The translations under genes and the position numbers were made by a program. Below the pieces are notes generated by a model, which worked only from the letters and a program-made list of their open reading frames with translations, was not told the DNA's origin and searched no databases. From assembly GCF_000013605.1 (NCBI RefSeq), contig NC_007908.1, positions 3,348,001-3,412,000 on the forward strand: a DNA stretch of 64,000 nucleotides, read 5' to 3'. Shown piece after piece: positions 9,208 through 19,003 of the stretch (positions are counted from its first letter, which is position 1; each line of letters begins with the position of its first letter). The DNA is from Rhodoferax ferrireducens T118 (GTDB taxonomy: Bacteria > Pseudomonadota > Gammaproteobacteria > Burkholderiales > Burkholderiaceae_C).

Positions 9208-12200
9208 ATGACAAGGGAGTCAAGTCAATCGACAGAGGCTGGTACGCCTGAAAATTCTGCTGTTTCCGAGGTGCCGCCGCCAATAGTTCGATTGCAGATA
9301 AGCGCCGCAAAAAAGCTGAACCTCGCAGCCTTTCAGAACGCGGTACCCGCGTTGCTTGAGCTGGCCGTGGTCAACGACACGGCATCCCAGCTTACCGAGT
9401 TGACGATCCATCTGACTTCGGAGCCCGCGTTCGTGAAACCACGAACGTGGAATCTCGATGCCGTCGGCCCTGGGGAAAGCTATCACCTGCCTGATCTGGA
9501 TGTCCGGCTAGACGGTGCATTGTTCTCGCGTTTGACCGAAGCCGAACCGGCGGTACTCCGGTTCGAACTCAGAAGTGCCATGCAACCAGACCTTGTGTTG
9601 GCCGCGCACGAATCGAATGTCGAACTGCTGGCTCGCAATCAATGGGGAGGAATCGGCAGACTGCCCGAAATGGTTGCGGCCTTCGTACAGCCCAATGACC
9701 CGGCCGTGGATCGCCTGCTGAAGGGGGCGGCCTTGTCTTTGCAGGCGGCCGACAAGTCGGGATCGATTGACGGCTACACCCATGGCCCCAAGCGGGCCTG
9801 GGAACTGACATCGGCGATTTGGGCTGCGGTGCTCCAGCGCAAGCTCAACTACTCGCTGCCGCCCGCCAGCTTCGAGCACACCGGGCAAAAGGTCCGCAGC
9901 CCCAGTCAAATTATGGACTCCGGCATTGCCACCTGTTTCGACTCCACGCTGCTGTTTGCCGCGTGCCTTGAACAAGCGAACCTGAACCCCCTGCTTGTCT
10001 TCACCAAGGGTCATTCCTTTGTTGGTTTCTGGTTACGCAACGAGGAGTTCTCAACAGCCGTCGTGGACGACATCACAGCGCTGCGCAAGCGCCTCAAACT
10101 GCAGGAGTTGGTCGTTTTCGAAACCACCCTTGCAACTCAAGGACAACCGGTCAATTTCAGCCAAGCTATTGACAACGCCAACCGCCAACTTGCGGAAGAG
10201 GAAGAGGACAAGTTCGAGCTGGTTATTGACGTGAAGCGCGCCCGCATGTCGCGCATCAAACCGCTCGCCCAGGCCCAGGCTGTTGCGGACGTGGTTCCTC
10301 ACACATTGGAGCCTGAGACAACGATCACGATCGAAGAAGCACCTGATCTGCCCGACGAGGTTGTGATCGACACGCCCACCGCCGAGCTTGACCCCAAGGA
10401 CCGACTGGCGCGGTGGCAACGCAAACTGCTTGATCTCTCTCTGCGAAACGCGCTGCTGAATTTCAAGCAGGGAAAGAAAGCCTTGCTGCTGGACGTGGCT
10501 GCTCCATCGCTCGAAGACACCCTGGCGGAAGGGCACACGATCAAACTTCTGCCCAGTCCAGAACTGATGCAGGGCCAGGACCCTCGAAGCCAGCAACTGC
10601 ACGAAGCCCGAAGCCTTGAAGACCTGCGCAAGACGCACGCGGCCGATGCGCTCCAACGCCGCGAGGTGTTCATCCGGCTGGAGCAACAGGAACTGGAAAG
10701 CCGCCTGGTCGAGCTGTACCGAGGCGCCCGCAACGCGATGCAGGAAGGCGGGGCCAACACACTCTTCGTCGCATTGGGCTTCCTGGTCTGGAGCCGATCC
10801 GACAAGCCGGAACACCGTGTCAAAGCGCCTTTGATCCTGCTGCCCATCACGCTGAACCGCAAAAGCGCTCGCTCGGGGTTCACGCTGCAGGCGCATGAAG
10901 ACGAAGCGCTGTTCAATCCAACGCTGGTCGAGATGCTGCGGCAAGACTTCCAGCTGGAGCTGGGTATTCCCGCTGGTGACCTCCCGCGTGATGAGTCCGG
11001 CCTGGACATCGCTGGCATCTGGAAGCGCGTGCGCAGCGTCATCAAAGACATCCGGGGTTGGGAAGTCAGCGAAGACGTCGTGTTGTCGATGTTCTCCTTT
11101 GCCAAGTACCTGATGTGGAAGGACTTGGCTGATCGCACCGACGATTTGCGCAAGTCGCCGGTGGTGGCGCACCTGATCGACACGCCGCGCGAGCCCTATC
11201 CGTCGACAACGCCCTTCCCCGACGCGCGCAGATTGGACACCGACTACGCGCCACAACAGGTCTTCTGCCCTCTCCCCGCTGACTCATCCCAGCTTTCTGC
11301 CGTCATGGCCGCGGCCAATGGCAAAGACTTCGTGTTGATCGGACCACCGGGTACCGGCAAGAGTCAGACCATTGCCAACCTGATTGCACAGTGCCTGGCT
11401 GAAGGCAAGCGCGTACTTTTTGTTGCCGAAAAGATCGCTGCGCTAGATGTGGTCTTCCGCCGTCTGCGTGAAGTGGGCCTCGGGGAGTTCTGCCTCGAAC
11501 TGCATTCGAACAAGAGCCGCAAGCTCGACGTGTTGAGCCAGCTCCAAAAGTCCTGGGAATCCAAGGGTGAAGTGGACGCTGCCACCTGGGAAGCCAAGGC
11601 CCGGAAACTGGGGCAGGTGCGCGAACAACTGTCGACCTATGTTGAGCGCCTTCACCAACGCCATGGCAACGGTTGGACGATCTACAAAGCCATCGGGTGC
11701 GTCGTCGGTGGCGATGCGTTGCCCGACCTGCGATTCAGCTGGGCCACTCCCCGGGCGCACGATGAAGTTGCCCTGACCGCGCTACGCAATCTCGCGGGCC
11801 GGTTGCAAGCCAACGCTGCGGCGGTCGGTCCTGAGCAGCTGTTGACTGGCGCCCTGGTACCGGTGCACGTCACCGATTGGTCCGCCAAGTGGCAGCAGGA
11901 GATGGTCAGGTCCGCTCAAACGCTGCAGACCACCAGCCATGGCTTCCTGGCTGCAGCGCAAGACCTGGGTCAAATGATCGGCATGGAATGGCCTGCGCTG
12001 CACAGGCAGACCCGGTCCTCCATCGGCGTGCTCGCCAAGGTCTTGCCGCAGGCATCGACCCAGGACTGGAGCTTCTGCGCTCTGCCGGACAGCGACACCG
12101 TGTGCGCGGCGCTGAAGGCCGGTAACGACCTACTCGGTCAACACCGCGTGCTCTCTTCGAAGATGTCCACCCCGTGGCCGACCGAGCTGCAGACTCGCCT

Positions 12201-15200
12201 GGCCCAGGCGCTCGACTTGCTCGACAAGCGCCGCAACCTGTACACGGAACTCGGATCGCCATGGCCCCCCACCGTCAGCGACGAGATCGAGCGCGGAGTG
12301 CAGTGGATCGAAGAGATGGGCCAACTGCGCGCAAGCCTCTCCGTCAAGTACGGTGCTGGTGTGGGGCAGCTCAACGTGGCGCAGCTGCAGCGCGATTGGG
12401 CGAAAGCCGACAAGTCGTTCTGGCCGATGTCCTGGTTGGGCAAGCGCAAAGTGCGTGGGGTGCTGGAGGCGGTCATCGAAGGCACTGGCGAGCCACGTGT
12501 TGCCGATGATCTGTCCGCGCTCGTGCGCATCAGGAGCCTGCGCGAAGAAGTCCAGCAACTGAACCCCGGCGCTGCCGCCGAAGGGCTGTGGGTAGGTGTC
12601 AAGACGCGAACCGATCACGCCAGCAGCGCCTTGAAGGCCAACGCCGCGCTGCACGCTGCGCGAATGCACAAACCCTTTTCGCTGGAGGGCCTGGAAGGCG
12701 CGAGTGAGGGCTATTGCGGCGAACGCTGGACTCGCGAGGCGCAACGCCTGAAAGCCTTGTTGGACCTGGATCACCGCCTGTCCGAGTGCGCACCGCTTTC
12801 GGAAAGCAGCCAAGGACTTTGGCAAGGTCACGACACCGGCAGCGCGATACTTCGGGCCGCGCTGGCGTTTGAGCGCGAACGCCTGGGCTTGCCACAGCGG
12901 GGCTCGCTGCAAACACCGCACCCGAATGTGGCTGAAGGGCGATGCGGCCCCGCCTTGCAGCAACAGCATGCGCTCTTGCAGACGCGCGGCGCGGTCGAAA
13001 CCCGGCTGCTGTCCATGAGCGGCCTGGCCGCCGAATGCCCCGGTGTCTGGAATGCACTGGATACCGACCGCGAAGGCATCGAGCGCGCGCTGAAGTTCCA
13101 CGCGTCTCTGAAGGCTGGCCTGTCGGGCCTCGGGCTGGAGCCCTCTTCCATTGTGGAGGCGCGGCAAAGCCTGCATCAGGTGCTGGGCACCCGCCGCGCA
13201 GAACTGAGCGACACGGCCTTGATCGGCCAGGCCTGTCACCAGGTGCTGGCGCAGTTGGCAGAGATCAACGCGGCGACAGATCAGTTTTGCCAGACCGCCA
13301 CGCAGCCAGAGAACGTGCACCGCGCATTCGCCGACCTTGCGCCAGCCGAGTTGGCCGAAGCGGCTGTGCGGCTGGAGGGCGGTCACCTTGGCTTGCACGC
13401 GTGGTGCGCCTGGCGCCACGCACAGACCGACGCACGCGATGCAGGCCTTCCCGCGCTGGTGAGCGCCATCGAGGCGGGTGACCTGACCCCGGCGCAGGTG
13501 CCCACCGCATTTGAGGTGAACTACGCCCGCTGGTGGCTGGCCGAAGCGGTGGACGAGGACGAGGTGCTCAAGCGGTTTGTCTCAGCAGAGCACGAACTTC
13601 GCATCAAAGAGTTCCGCGCCCTCGATGACGAGTTCACCAAAGTCTCCCGCGAGTGGATCCGGGCCAAGCTGTGTGCCAACCTGCCGGCAACCGACAGCAT
13701 CCAGCGCAACAGCGAGTGGGGCATCCTGCGCCACGAGATCACCAAGAAGAAACAGCACAAGCCGCTGCGCCAACTGCTGCAAGAGATCCCCTCGGTCGTG
13801 CTGCGGCTGACCCCGTGTCTGCTGATGAGTCCGCTGTCGATCGCGCAGTACCTCTCGGCCGAGGCCAGCAACTTTGACCTGGTGGTGTTTGACGAGGCCT
13901 CGCAAATCCCGGTGTGGGACGCCATCGGCGCCATGGCACGCGGCAAGCAGGTGGTGATGGTGGGCGACCCCAAACAACTGCCACCCACCAACTTCTTCGG
14001 CCGCAGCGACAGCACCGACGGTGACGACGACGTCGTGGAAGGCGACCTGGAAAGCATCCTCGACGAGTGCCTGGGTGCCAGCCTGCCCACGCGCAACCTG
14101 TCGTGGCACTACCGCTCACGCCACGAAAGCCTGATCGCCTTCAGCAACCACCGCTATTACGGGGGTGGTCTGGTCACCTTCCCGTCGCCCGTCACCGACG
14201 ACCGCGCCGTCAGCTTCCACCTGGGGAAGGGGTGCTATGAAAAAGGCGGCGCCCGCATCAACCAACCGGAAGCCAAAGCCCTTGTGGTTGACTTGGTGAG
14301 CCGGCTCAAGCGCCCGGGCTTCCGGGAGTCGGGCCTGACCATCGGCGTGGTGACCTTCAACTCGGAGCAGCAGGGCCTGATTGAAGACTTGCTCGACGAG
14401 GCGCGCCGCAAAGACCCTGGCCTGGAACCCTATTTTTCCGAAATGGAGCTCGAACCGGTGTTCGTGAAAAACCTGGAGAGCGTGCAAGGTGACGAGCGCG
14501 ACATCATGTACTTCTCCATCACCTACGGGCCGGACATGGCCGGTGCCGTGTCGATGAACTTCGGCCCGCTGAACCGCGACGGCGGCGAGCGGCGCCTGAA
14601 TGTGGCCGTGACCCGCGCCCGGCACGAACTGCGCGTGTTCTCCAGTCTGCGTGGCGAGCAAATGGACCTGTCGCGCACCAAGGCGGCTGGCGTTCGGGAC
14701 CTGAAGCACTTCCTGGAGTTTGCAGAATTCGGGCCGCGCGCACTGGCCGAAGCACACCACGGCAGCCAAGGCGACTTCGAAAGCCCCTTCGAAGCCAGCG
14801 TGGCCACAGCGCTGGGCCGAAAAGGCTGGCAGGTGCACACCCAGATCGGCGCATCGTCGTTCCGCCTAGACCTGGGCGTGGTGCACCCCGACTTTGCAGG
14901 CAGGTATCTGGCGGGAGTGGAATGCGACGGCGCCACCTACCACCGATCCGCCACCGCGCGTGACCGGGACAAACTGCGCGAGCAGGTGCTGCGCGGCCTG
15001 GGCTGGGAGATCGTGCGCATCTGGTCCACCGACTGGTGGGTGAACCCAGGAGGCACGCTGGAGCGCGTGCATGCCGCGCTGACCGAACTGCTCGAAAAGG
15101 ACCGGGAGCGGCGCGCCAACGAAGCCGAGGTACCGCCCGACGAAGCGTTGTCCGAGCCGAGTGACGACGAAGCAACACCCAGTCTCCATGCGATCAACGA

Positions 15201-15876
15201 GGCCGAAGCAGCCATCACGCGTGCGGCAGCAGGCCTGCCCCCGGCAGCTGTCGAACCCCACCAGGAGACAGCGGATGCACCAACCGAAGCGGTCTACGCC
15301 CGGTCGGCATCCACGCCGTCAACGCCTGTTCTTGGGGGCGCCGACACGCAAAGGGATCGTCGCTTCCAGGCATCACAGCCCACCGACGCGGTGCCACCCG
15401 GCGCCATCTCTACCGACCTGTTCTACGAACCCACATACGACGCGGTGTTGCAGCCGATGGTGGAGTGGGTCGTGCAACGTGAGGGACCGGTGCTGGATGC
15501 GGTGCTGGCGCGGCGCATCGCCCGGGCACATGGCTTCCAGCGGACGGGAAGCCGGATTCAGGAACGGGTGGAGCAGAGCGCGCGGCGGCTCTTCAAGACC
15601 ACAGAGGAGGCAGGTGACACGTTCTACTGGCCTCGTGAAGTGGAACCTTGCAGCGAGGTAGCTTTCCGATGGCCAACAGACGATGACAGCACTCGAGGCG
15701 TTGAAGAAATCTGCGAAGCGGAGTTGTTGTCACTGGCTCGGCTGGTGCTGCGGCGGGGACACTCTGGGCAAGAAGCGTTGATCGCTATGGCTCGCGAGCT
15801 TGGCCTACAAAGATTGCGCGAGGCAAGCCGTGACCGACTTGAAGGTGTCCTCTTGAAGGGCTGCGAATCAAAATGA
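9208..15876 (+). CDS. giant SF1 helicase with transglutaminase-like, DUF4011, PD-(D/E)XK-type nuclease and DUF3320 regions
   Basis: This is a 2,222-residue multidomain protein. Near residue 240 GIATCFDSTLLFAACLE, followed by GHSFVGFWL, forms a Cys/His transglutaminase-like block. At ~395-690 the DUF4011-type part begins with DRLARWQRKLLDLSLRNALLNF. Walker A GPPGTGKSQT lies at ~712, a Walker B-like DEASQIP at ~1562 and GDPKQLPPTNFF at ~1586; SF1 motifs V/VI (ESVQGDERDIMYFS, RLNVAVTRARHELRVF) follow. A Vsr/MTES_1575-like nuclease block is at ~1885-1945 (LDLGVVHPD, GVECDGATYH, GWEIVRIWSTDWW). A DUF3320-like domain (~2080-2120) ends it. I chose 9208 over 9184 because of the ribosome-binding site. 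Such proteins occur in defence islands. TrlF follows 25 bases later, probably in the same operon. Confidence 0.88.
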   Translation: MTRESSQSTEAGTPENSAVSEVPPPIVRLQISAAKKLNLAAFQNAVPALLELAVVNDTASQLTELTIHLTSEPAFVKPRTWNLDAVGPGESYHLPDLDVRLDGALFSRLTEAEPAVLRFELRSAMQPDLVLAAHESNVELLARNQWGGIGRLPEMVAAFVQPNDPAVDRLLKGAALSLQAADKSGSIDGYTHGPKRAWELTSAIWAAVLQRKLNYSLPPASFEHTGQKVRSPSQIMDSGIATCFDSTLLFAACLEQANLNPLLVFTKGHSFVGFWLRNEEFSTAVVDDITALRKRLKLQELVVFETTLATQGQPVNFSQAIDNANRQLAEEEEDKFELVIDVKRARMSRIKPLAQAQAVADVVPHTLEPETTITIEEAPDLPDEVVIDTPTAELDPKDRLARWQRKLLDLSLRNALLNFKQGKKALLLDVAAPSLEDTLAEGHTIKLLPSPELMQGQDPRSQQLHEARSLEDLRKTHAADALQRREVFIRLEQQELESRLVELYRGARNAMQEGGANTLFVALGFLVWSRSDKPEHRVKAPLILLPITLNRKSARSGFTLQAHEDEALFNPTLVEMLRQDFQLELGIPAGDLPRDESGLDIAGIWKRVRSVIKDIRGWEVSEDVVLSMFSFAKYLMWKDLADRTDDLRKSPVVAHLIDTPREPYPSTTPFPDARRLDTDYAPQQVFCPLPADSSQLSAVMAAANGKDFVLIGPPGTGKSQTIANLIAQCLAEGKRVLFVAEKIAALDVVFRRLREVGLGEFCLELHSNKSRKLDVLSQLQKSWESKGEVDAATWEAKARKLGQVREQLSTYVERLHQRHGNGWTIYKAIGCVVGGDALPDLRFSWATPRAHDEVALTALRNLAGRLQANAAAVGPEQLLTGALVPVHVTDWSAKWQQEMVRSAQTLQTTSHGFLAAAQDLGQMIGMEWPALHRQTRSSIGVLAKVLPQASTQDWSFCALPDSDTVCAALKAGNDLLGQHRVLSSKMSTPWPTELQTRLAQALDLLDKRRNLYTELGSPWPPTVSDEIERGVQWIEEMGQLRASLSVKYGAGVGQLNVAQLQRDWAKADKSFWPMSWLGKRKVRGVLEAVIEGTGEPRVADDLSALVRIRSLREEVQQLNPGAAAEGLWVGVKTRTDHASSALKANAALHAARMHKPFSLEGLEGASEGYCGERWTREAQRLKALLDLDHRLSECAPLSESSQGLWQGHDTGSAILRAALAFERERLGLPQRGSLQTPHPNVAEGRCGPALQQQHALLQTRGAVETRLLSMSGLAAECPGVWNALDTDREGIERALKFHASLKAGLSGLGLEPSSIVEARQSLHQVLGTRRAELSDTALIGQACHQVLAQLAEINAATDQFCQTATQPENVHRAFADLAPAELAEAAVRLEGGHLGLHAWCAWRHAQTDARDAGLPALVSAIEAGDLTPAQVPTAFEVNYARWWLAEAVDEDEVLKRFVSAEHELRIKEFRALDDEFTKVSREWIRAKLCANLPATDSIQRNSEWGILRHEITKKKQHKPLRQLLQEIPSVVLRLTPCLLMSPLSIAQYLSAEASNFDLVVFDEASQIPVWDAIGAMARGKQVVMVGDPKQLPPTNFFGRSDSTDGDDDVVEGDLESILDECLGASLPTRNLSWHYRSRHESLIAFSNHRYYGGGLVTFPSPVTDDRAVSFHLGKGCYEKGGARINQPEAKALVVDLVSRLKRPGFRESGLTIGVVTFNSEQQGLIEDLLDEARRKDPGLEPYFSEMELEPVFVKNLESVQGDERDIMYFSITYGPDMAGAVSMNFGPLNRDGGERRLNVAVTRARHELRVFSSLRGEQMDLSRTKAAGVRDLKHFLEFAEFGPRALAEAHHGSQGDFESPFEASVATALGRKGWQVHTQIGASSFRLDLGVVHPDFAGRYLAGVECDGATYHRSATARDRDKLREQVLRGLGWEIVRIWSTDWWVNPGGTLERVHAALTELLEKDRERRANEAEVPPDEALSEPSDDEATPSLHAINEAEAAITRAAAGLPPAAVEPHQETADAPTEAVYARSASTPSTPVLGGADTQRDRRFQASQPTDAVPPGAISTDLFYEPTYDAVLQPMVEWVVQREGPVLDAVLARRIARAHGFQRTGSRIQERVEQSARRLFKTTEEAGDTFYWPREVEPCSEVAFRWPTDDDSTRGVEEICEAELLSLARLVLRRGHSGQEALIAMARELGLQRLREASRDRLEGVLLKGCESK

Positions 15877-15901
15877 TGTTCGAGAAATTGGGGGTCGTTT
15901 C

Positions 15902-18900
15902 ATGAGCGTTGGTAATTACATCCGAGGGTCCGAGTGGCGACAGTGGGACCTACACATTCACACGCCGGCGTCGTTTCATTGGCTAGGCGAGAGGTTCGGC
16001 GCAGACCCGTTTTCTGCTGCAAGCAAAGCACTTGTGGACCAGATGATCCAGGCGATGAACGTCGCCGAACCAGCAGTGTTCGCACTAATGGACTACTGGA
16101 CCTTCGATGGATGGTTCGCTTTGCAACGGCGCCTAAAGGAGCCCGATGCGCCGAAACTAAAAAAGAAGGTCTTCCCAGGGATCGAGCTTCGGTTGATGGC
16201 CCCAATGGAGGGCAGGCTTAACGCGCATGTCCTGTTTTCAGACGAAATAGAAGACCAACTGCTTCGAGACTTCCAAGCGAAGCTTCGCATCGAACTTGTT
16301 GATCTTCCACTTTCCAGCTACGCCTTGGTTGCCTTGGCGCGCAAGGTTGGTGAAGACAAACTGAAGCACCACGGGTTCAAGAAGGAGGCCGTTGACGCTG
16401 ACAATGACGCAGCGCTACGCGCAGGCTCGACATTCGCCGAGATCAACTGTGACAGCTACAAAACCGCGATCACAGAGGTCCCCAACGGTCTCGCCATTGG
16501 ATTTATGCCCTTCAATACGAGTGACGGGCTTGAAGAAATCAAGTGGCACGCGCACTATGCATTTTGTCTCGGCTTGTTTCAGTCCTCTCCAATTTTTGAA
16601 ACACGCGATTTGGACACGCGAGCGGCCTTTGCGGGAGAGGTGACAGAAGGGAACAAGAAGTGGATATCGAACTTCCAGGGTGCGCTCGGAGGCATTCCAA
16701 GGTTGGCAGTCTCTGGAAGTGATGCTCACCGATTCAATGGCACGATGGGTGACAGTGACAAACGAGGCTATGGCGACTTCCCTTCAGGCAAGATCACTTG
16801 GATAAAGGCAGACCCGACATTCCAGGGACTCAAACAGGCAATCATGGAGCCTGCCAAGCGCTCCTACATCGGTACAAGTCCACCAAAGCAAGTCGAGATC
16901 GCGACCAACAAAACCTTCTTCATTGATTCCGTTGAGATCAAGAAGAACGCTGCTGCAACGCAAGCCGGGACATGGTTGGACGGTGTCAAGCTGCCGTTGA
17001 GTGCTGACTTGGTGGCCATCATCGGCAACAAGGGCAGTGGCAAGAGTGCGCTTGCCGACGTGATCGCTTTGTTGGGAAATTCGCGGCAGAAAGCGCACTT
17101 CTCCTTCCTGAAGAGGGATCGATTTCGCGGCAAGTCGGGCGATCCGGCCAAACACTTCGCGGGAACCTTAACGTGGCGCGATGGCAGTTCGGAGACGCGC
17201 GGTCTGAACGACGACCCACCGGATGATCGGGTTGAGCTGGTCCGCTACATCCCGCAAGGGCACTTCGAGGATCTCTGCAACGAACACGTCTCGGGCAAGT
17301 CGGATGCATTCGAGAACGAACTACGCTCCGTGATCTTCTCTCACGCAGGTGAGGACATCCGCCTCGGCGCACTGGACTTCAATCAACTCATCGAGCAGCA
17401 AGAGGGAGTCTTTCGATCGCGGCTCAACGAATGCCGCAAGGACTTGCATGCTCTAAACCAGACAATCTCGAGTTCCGAGGATCAGCTCCAGCCCGACGTG
17501 AGGAAGACCCTCCAAGAACTGCTGACGCTGAAGGAACGCCAGATCGAGGAGCATCAGAAGGTCAAGCCCGTTGAAGTGACAGAGCCTTCGGAGCAGTTGA
17601 CACCGGAACAACAAGCCGCAGCCGCGGACTTGGATGCGGTCAATGCCAAGCTGAAGGCTATTGACGAGGCGGATGTGAAGGCCGCCGGTGAAGGAACTAC
17701 GTTTGCGGCCAAGGTGAGGTCTGTGCAGAACATCCGCGAGCACTTGCGCTTGCTGGAACGTGCTCACAAGCAGTTCGTCGATGAGGCTGCTAAGGACTTG
17801 ATTGTTCTCGGATTGAAGGTTGCTGATCTGATCAGCTTTGCGGTTACGCCAAAACCTCTGGACGACGCCGCTACGCAAGTCGCCGACGATCAAGCCAAGC
17901 TGAAGCAGAGCGTGGCAGACAACGTCACGCAGCGAGAGGGATTGCTGAAGCAGCAAGCACCACTCCAGGCCAAGCTGAACGCGCCTCAGCTTCAATACCA
18001 GCAGAGCCTGAAGAGCGCCTCCGACTGGGATGCAAAGCTTGGAGAACTGACCGGATCGCCAGACGCTCCCGACTCGCTCCAAGGGTTGAAGGCTCGGATT
18101 GGACAGTTGGATGCGTTGCCTTCCGCACTTGAAGCACTTTGTGCAAAGCGACTCAGCCTTTCGGGAGAGATATTCGACAGTCTGAACGCGCAGCGGCAAG
18201 CTCGAGAACTGCTCTTCAAGCCAGTGCAGGAATTGATTCAGAGTGACTGTCTCATTCGAGAGGAGTACAAGCTTCAGTTTCGCGCGGCACTCGGCGGTTC
18301 CGTCGATCCGCTTTGCGGATCATTGTTTTCGCTCATCAAGCAAAACTCTGGCGAATTTCGAGGTGACGACGAAAGCTATGGCACCGTGCGCAAGTTGGCC
18401 GAGCAGTTCGACTTCAACAAGAGAGATGATGTTCTTGCATTTCTGACCCAGCTTCACGGAAAAGTGGCAGCAGCAGCGGCCAACAGTGGGAAGTCCTCTA
18501 TCGGAATCGCATCTACGCTGCGAAAGGACAAGGTCGCCAGTGAGGTGTATGACTTACTCTTTGGACTGAACTACCTTGAGCCTCGTTACTCACTACTTTT
18601 CCAAGACGCTCAAATCGAGCAGCTTTCCCCCGGGCAACGAGGTGCACTGCTGTTGATTTTCTACCTCTTGGTCGACAAGGGCAGAAATCCAATCCTCCTT
18701 GACCAGCCAGAAGAAAACCTTGACAACGGGACCGTCGTCAGCCTCTTAGTGCCTGTTCTGACTCAAGCAAAGAAGCGTAGGCAGATCATCATGGTGACGC
18801 ACAATCCGAACCTAGCAGTCGTTTGCGATGCCGAACAGATCGTTTGGGCCACTTTCGATAGAAAGGATGGATCCAGGATTTCCTACACGGCGGGCGCTAT

Positions 18901-18988
18901 CGAAAACCCAGTGATCAACAGGGGTGTGATAGATGTCCTTGAGGGGACGAAGCCAGCCTTCAACAATAGGCGAATTAAGTACCACTGA
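15902..18988 (+). CDS. TrlF-type PHP-domain ATPase
   Basis: This protein has 1,028 residues. The N-terminus (WDLHIHTPASFHW, residues ~16-28) is a PHP-phosphoesterase metal motif, with further ligands in FPGIELRL and VSGSDAHRFNG (~270). An ABC/SMC-like ATPase follows: Walker A GNKGSGKSALADV at ~375, a long coiled-coil middle rich in Glu/Lys/Gln (~500-760), signature LSPGQRGALLLIFYLL at ~907, Walker B ILLDQPEENLDN at ~927 and an H-loop VTHNPNLAVV. This is the TrlF family layout, expected to couple ATP-driven DNA handling to a hydrolase. It lies 25 bases after the helicase and was probably co-transferred. Its exact activity is unknown. Confidence 0.87.
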   Translation: MSVGNYIRGSEWRQWDLHIHTPASFHWLGERFGADPFSAASKALVDQMIQAMNVAEPAVFALMDYWTFDGWFALQRRLKEPDAPKLKKKVFPGIELRLMAPMEGRLNAHVLFSDEIEDQLLRDFQAKLRIELVDLPLSSYALVALARKVGEDKLKHHGFKKEAVDADNDAALRAGSTFAEINCDSYKTAITEVPNGLAIGFMPFNTSDGLEEIKWHAHYAFCLGLFQSSPIFETRDLDTRAAFAGEVTEGNKKWISNFQGALGGIPRLAVSGSDAHRFNGTMGDSDKRGYGDFPSGKITWIKADPTFQGLKQAIMEPAKRSYIGTSPPKQVEIATNKTFFIDSVEIKKNAAATQAGTWLDGVKLPLSADLVAIIGNKGSGKSALADVIALLGNSRQKAHFSFLKRDRFRGKSGDPAKHFAGTLTWRDGSSETRGLNDDPPDDRVELVRYIPQGHFEDLCNEHVSGKSDAFENELRSVIFSHAGEDIRLGALDFNQLIEQQEGVFRSRLNECRKDLHALNQTISSSEDQLQPDVRKTLQELLTLKERQIEEHQKVKPVEVTEPSEQLTPEQQAAAADLDAVNAKLKAIDEADVKAAGEGTTFAAKVRSVQNIREHLRLLERAHKQFVDEAAKDLIVLGLKVADLISFAVTPKPLDDAATQVADDQAKLKQSVADNVTQREGLLKQQAPLQAKLNAPQLQYQQSLKSASDWDAKLGELTGSPDAPDSLQGLKARIGQLDALPSALEALCAKRLSLSGEIFDSLNAQRQARELLFKPVQELIQSDCLIREEYKLQFRAALGGSVDPLCGSLFSLIKQNSGEFRGDDESYGTVRKLAEQFDFNKRDDVLAFLTQLHGKVAAAAANSGKSSIGIASTLRKDKVASEVYDLLFGLNYLEPRYSLLFQDAQIEQLSPGQRGALLLIFYLLVDKGRNPILLDQPEENLDNGTVVSLLVPVLTQAKKRRQIIMVTHNPNLAVVCDAEQIVWATFDRKDGSRISYTAGAIENPVINRGVIDVLEGTKPAFNNRRIKYH

Positions 18989-19003
18989 CAGACGCCGTAC
19001 CCG

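Noticed and set aside
10051..13419. Long minus-strand open frames (10051-11256, 12130-13419)
   Set aside because: They are shadows of the giant helicase gene, whose own domains span the region without break.
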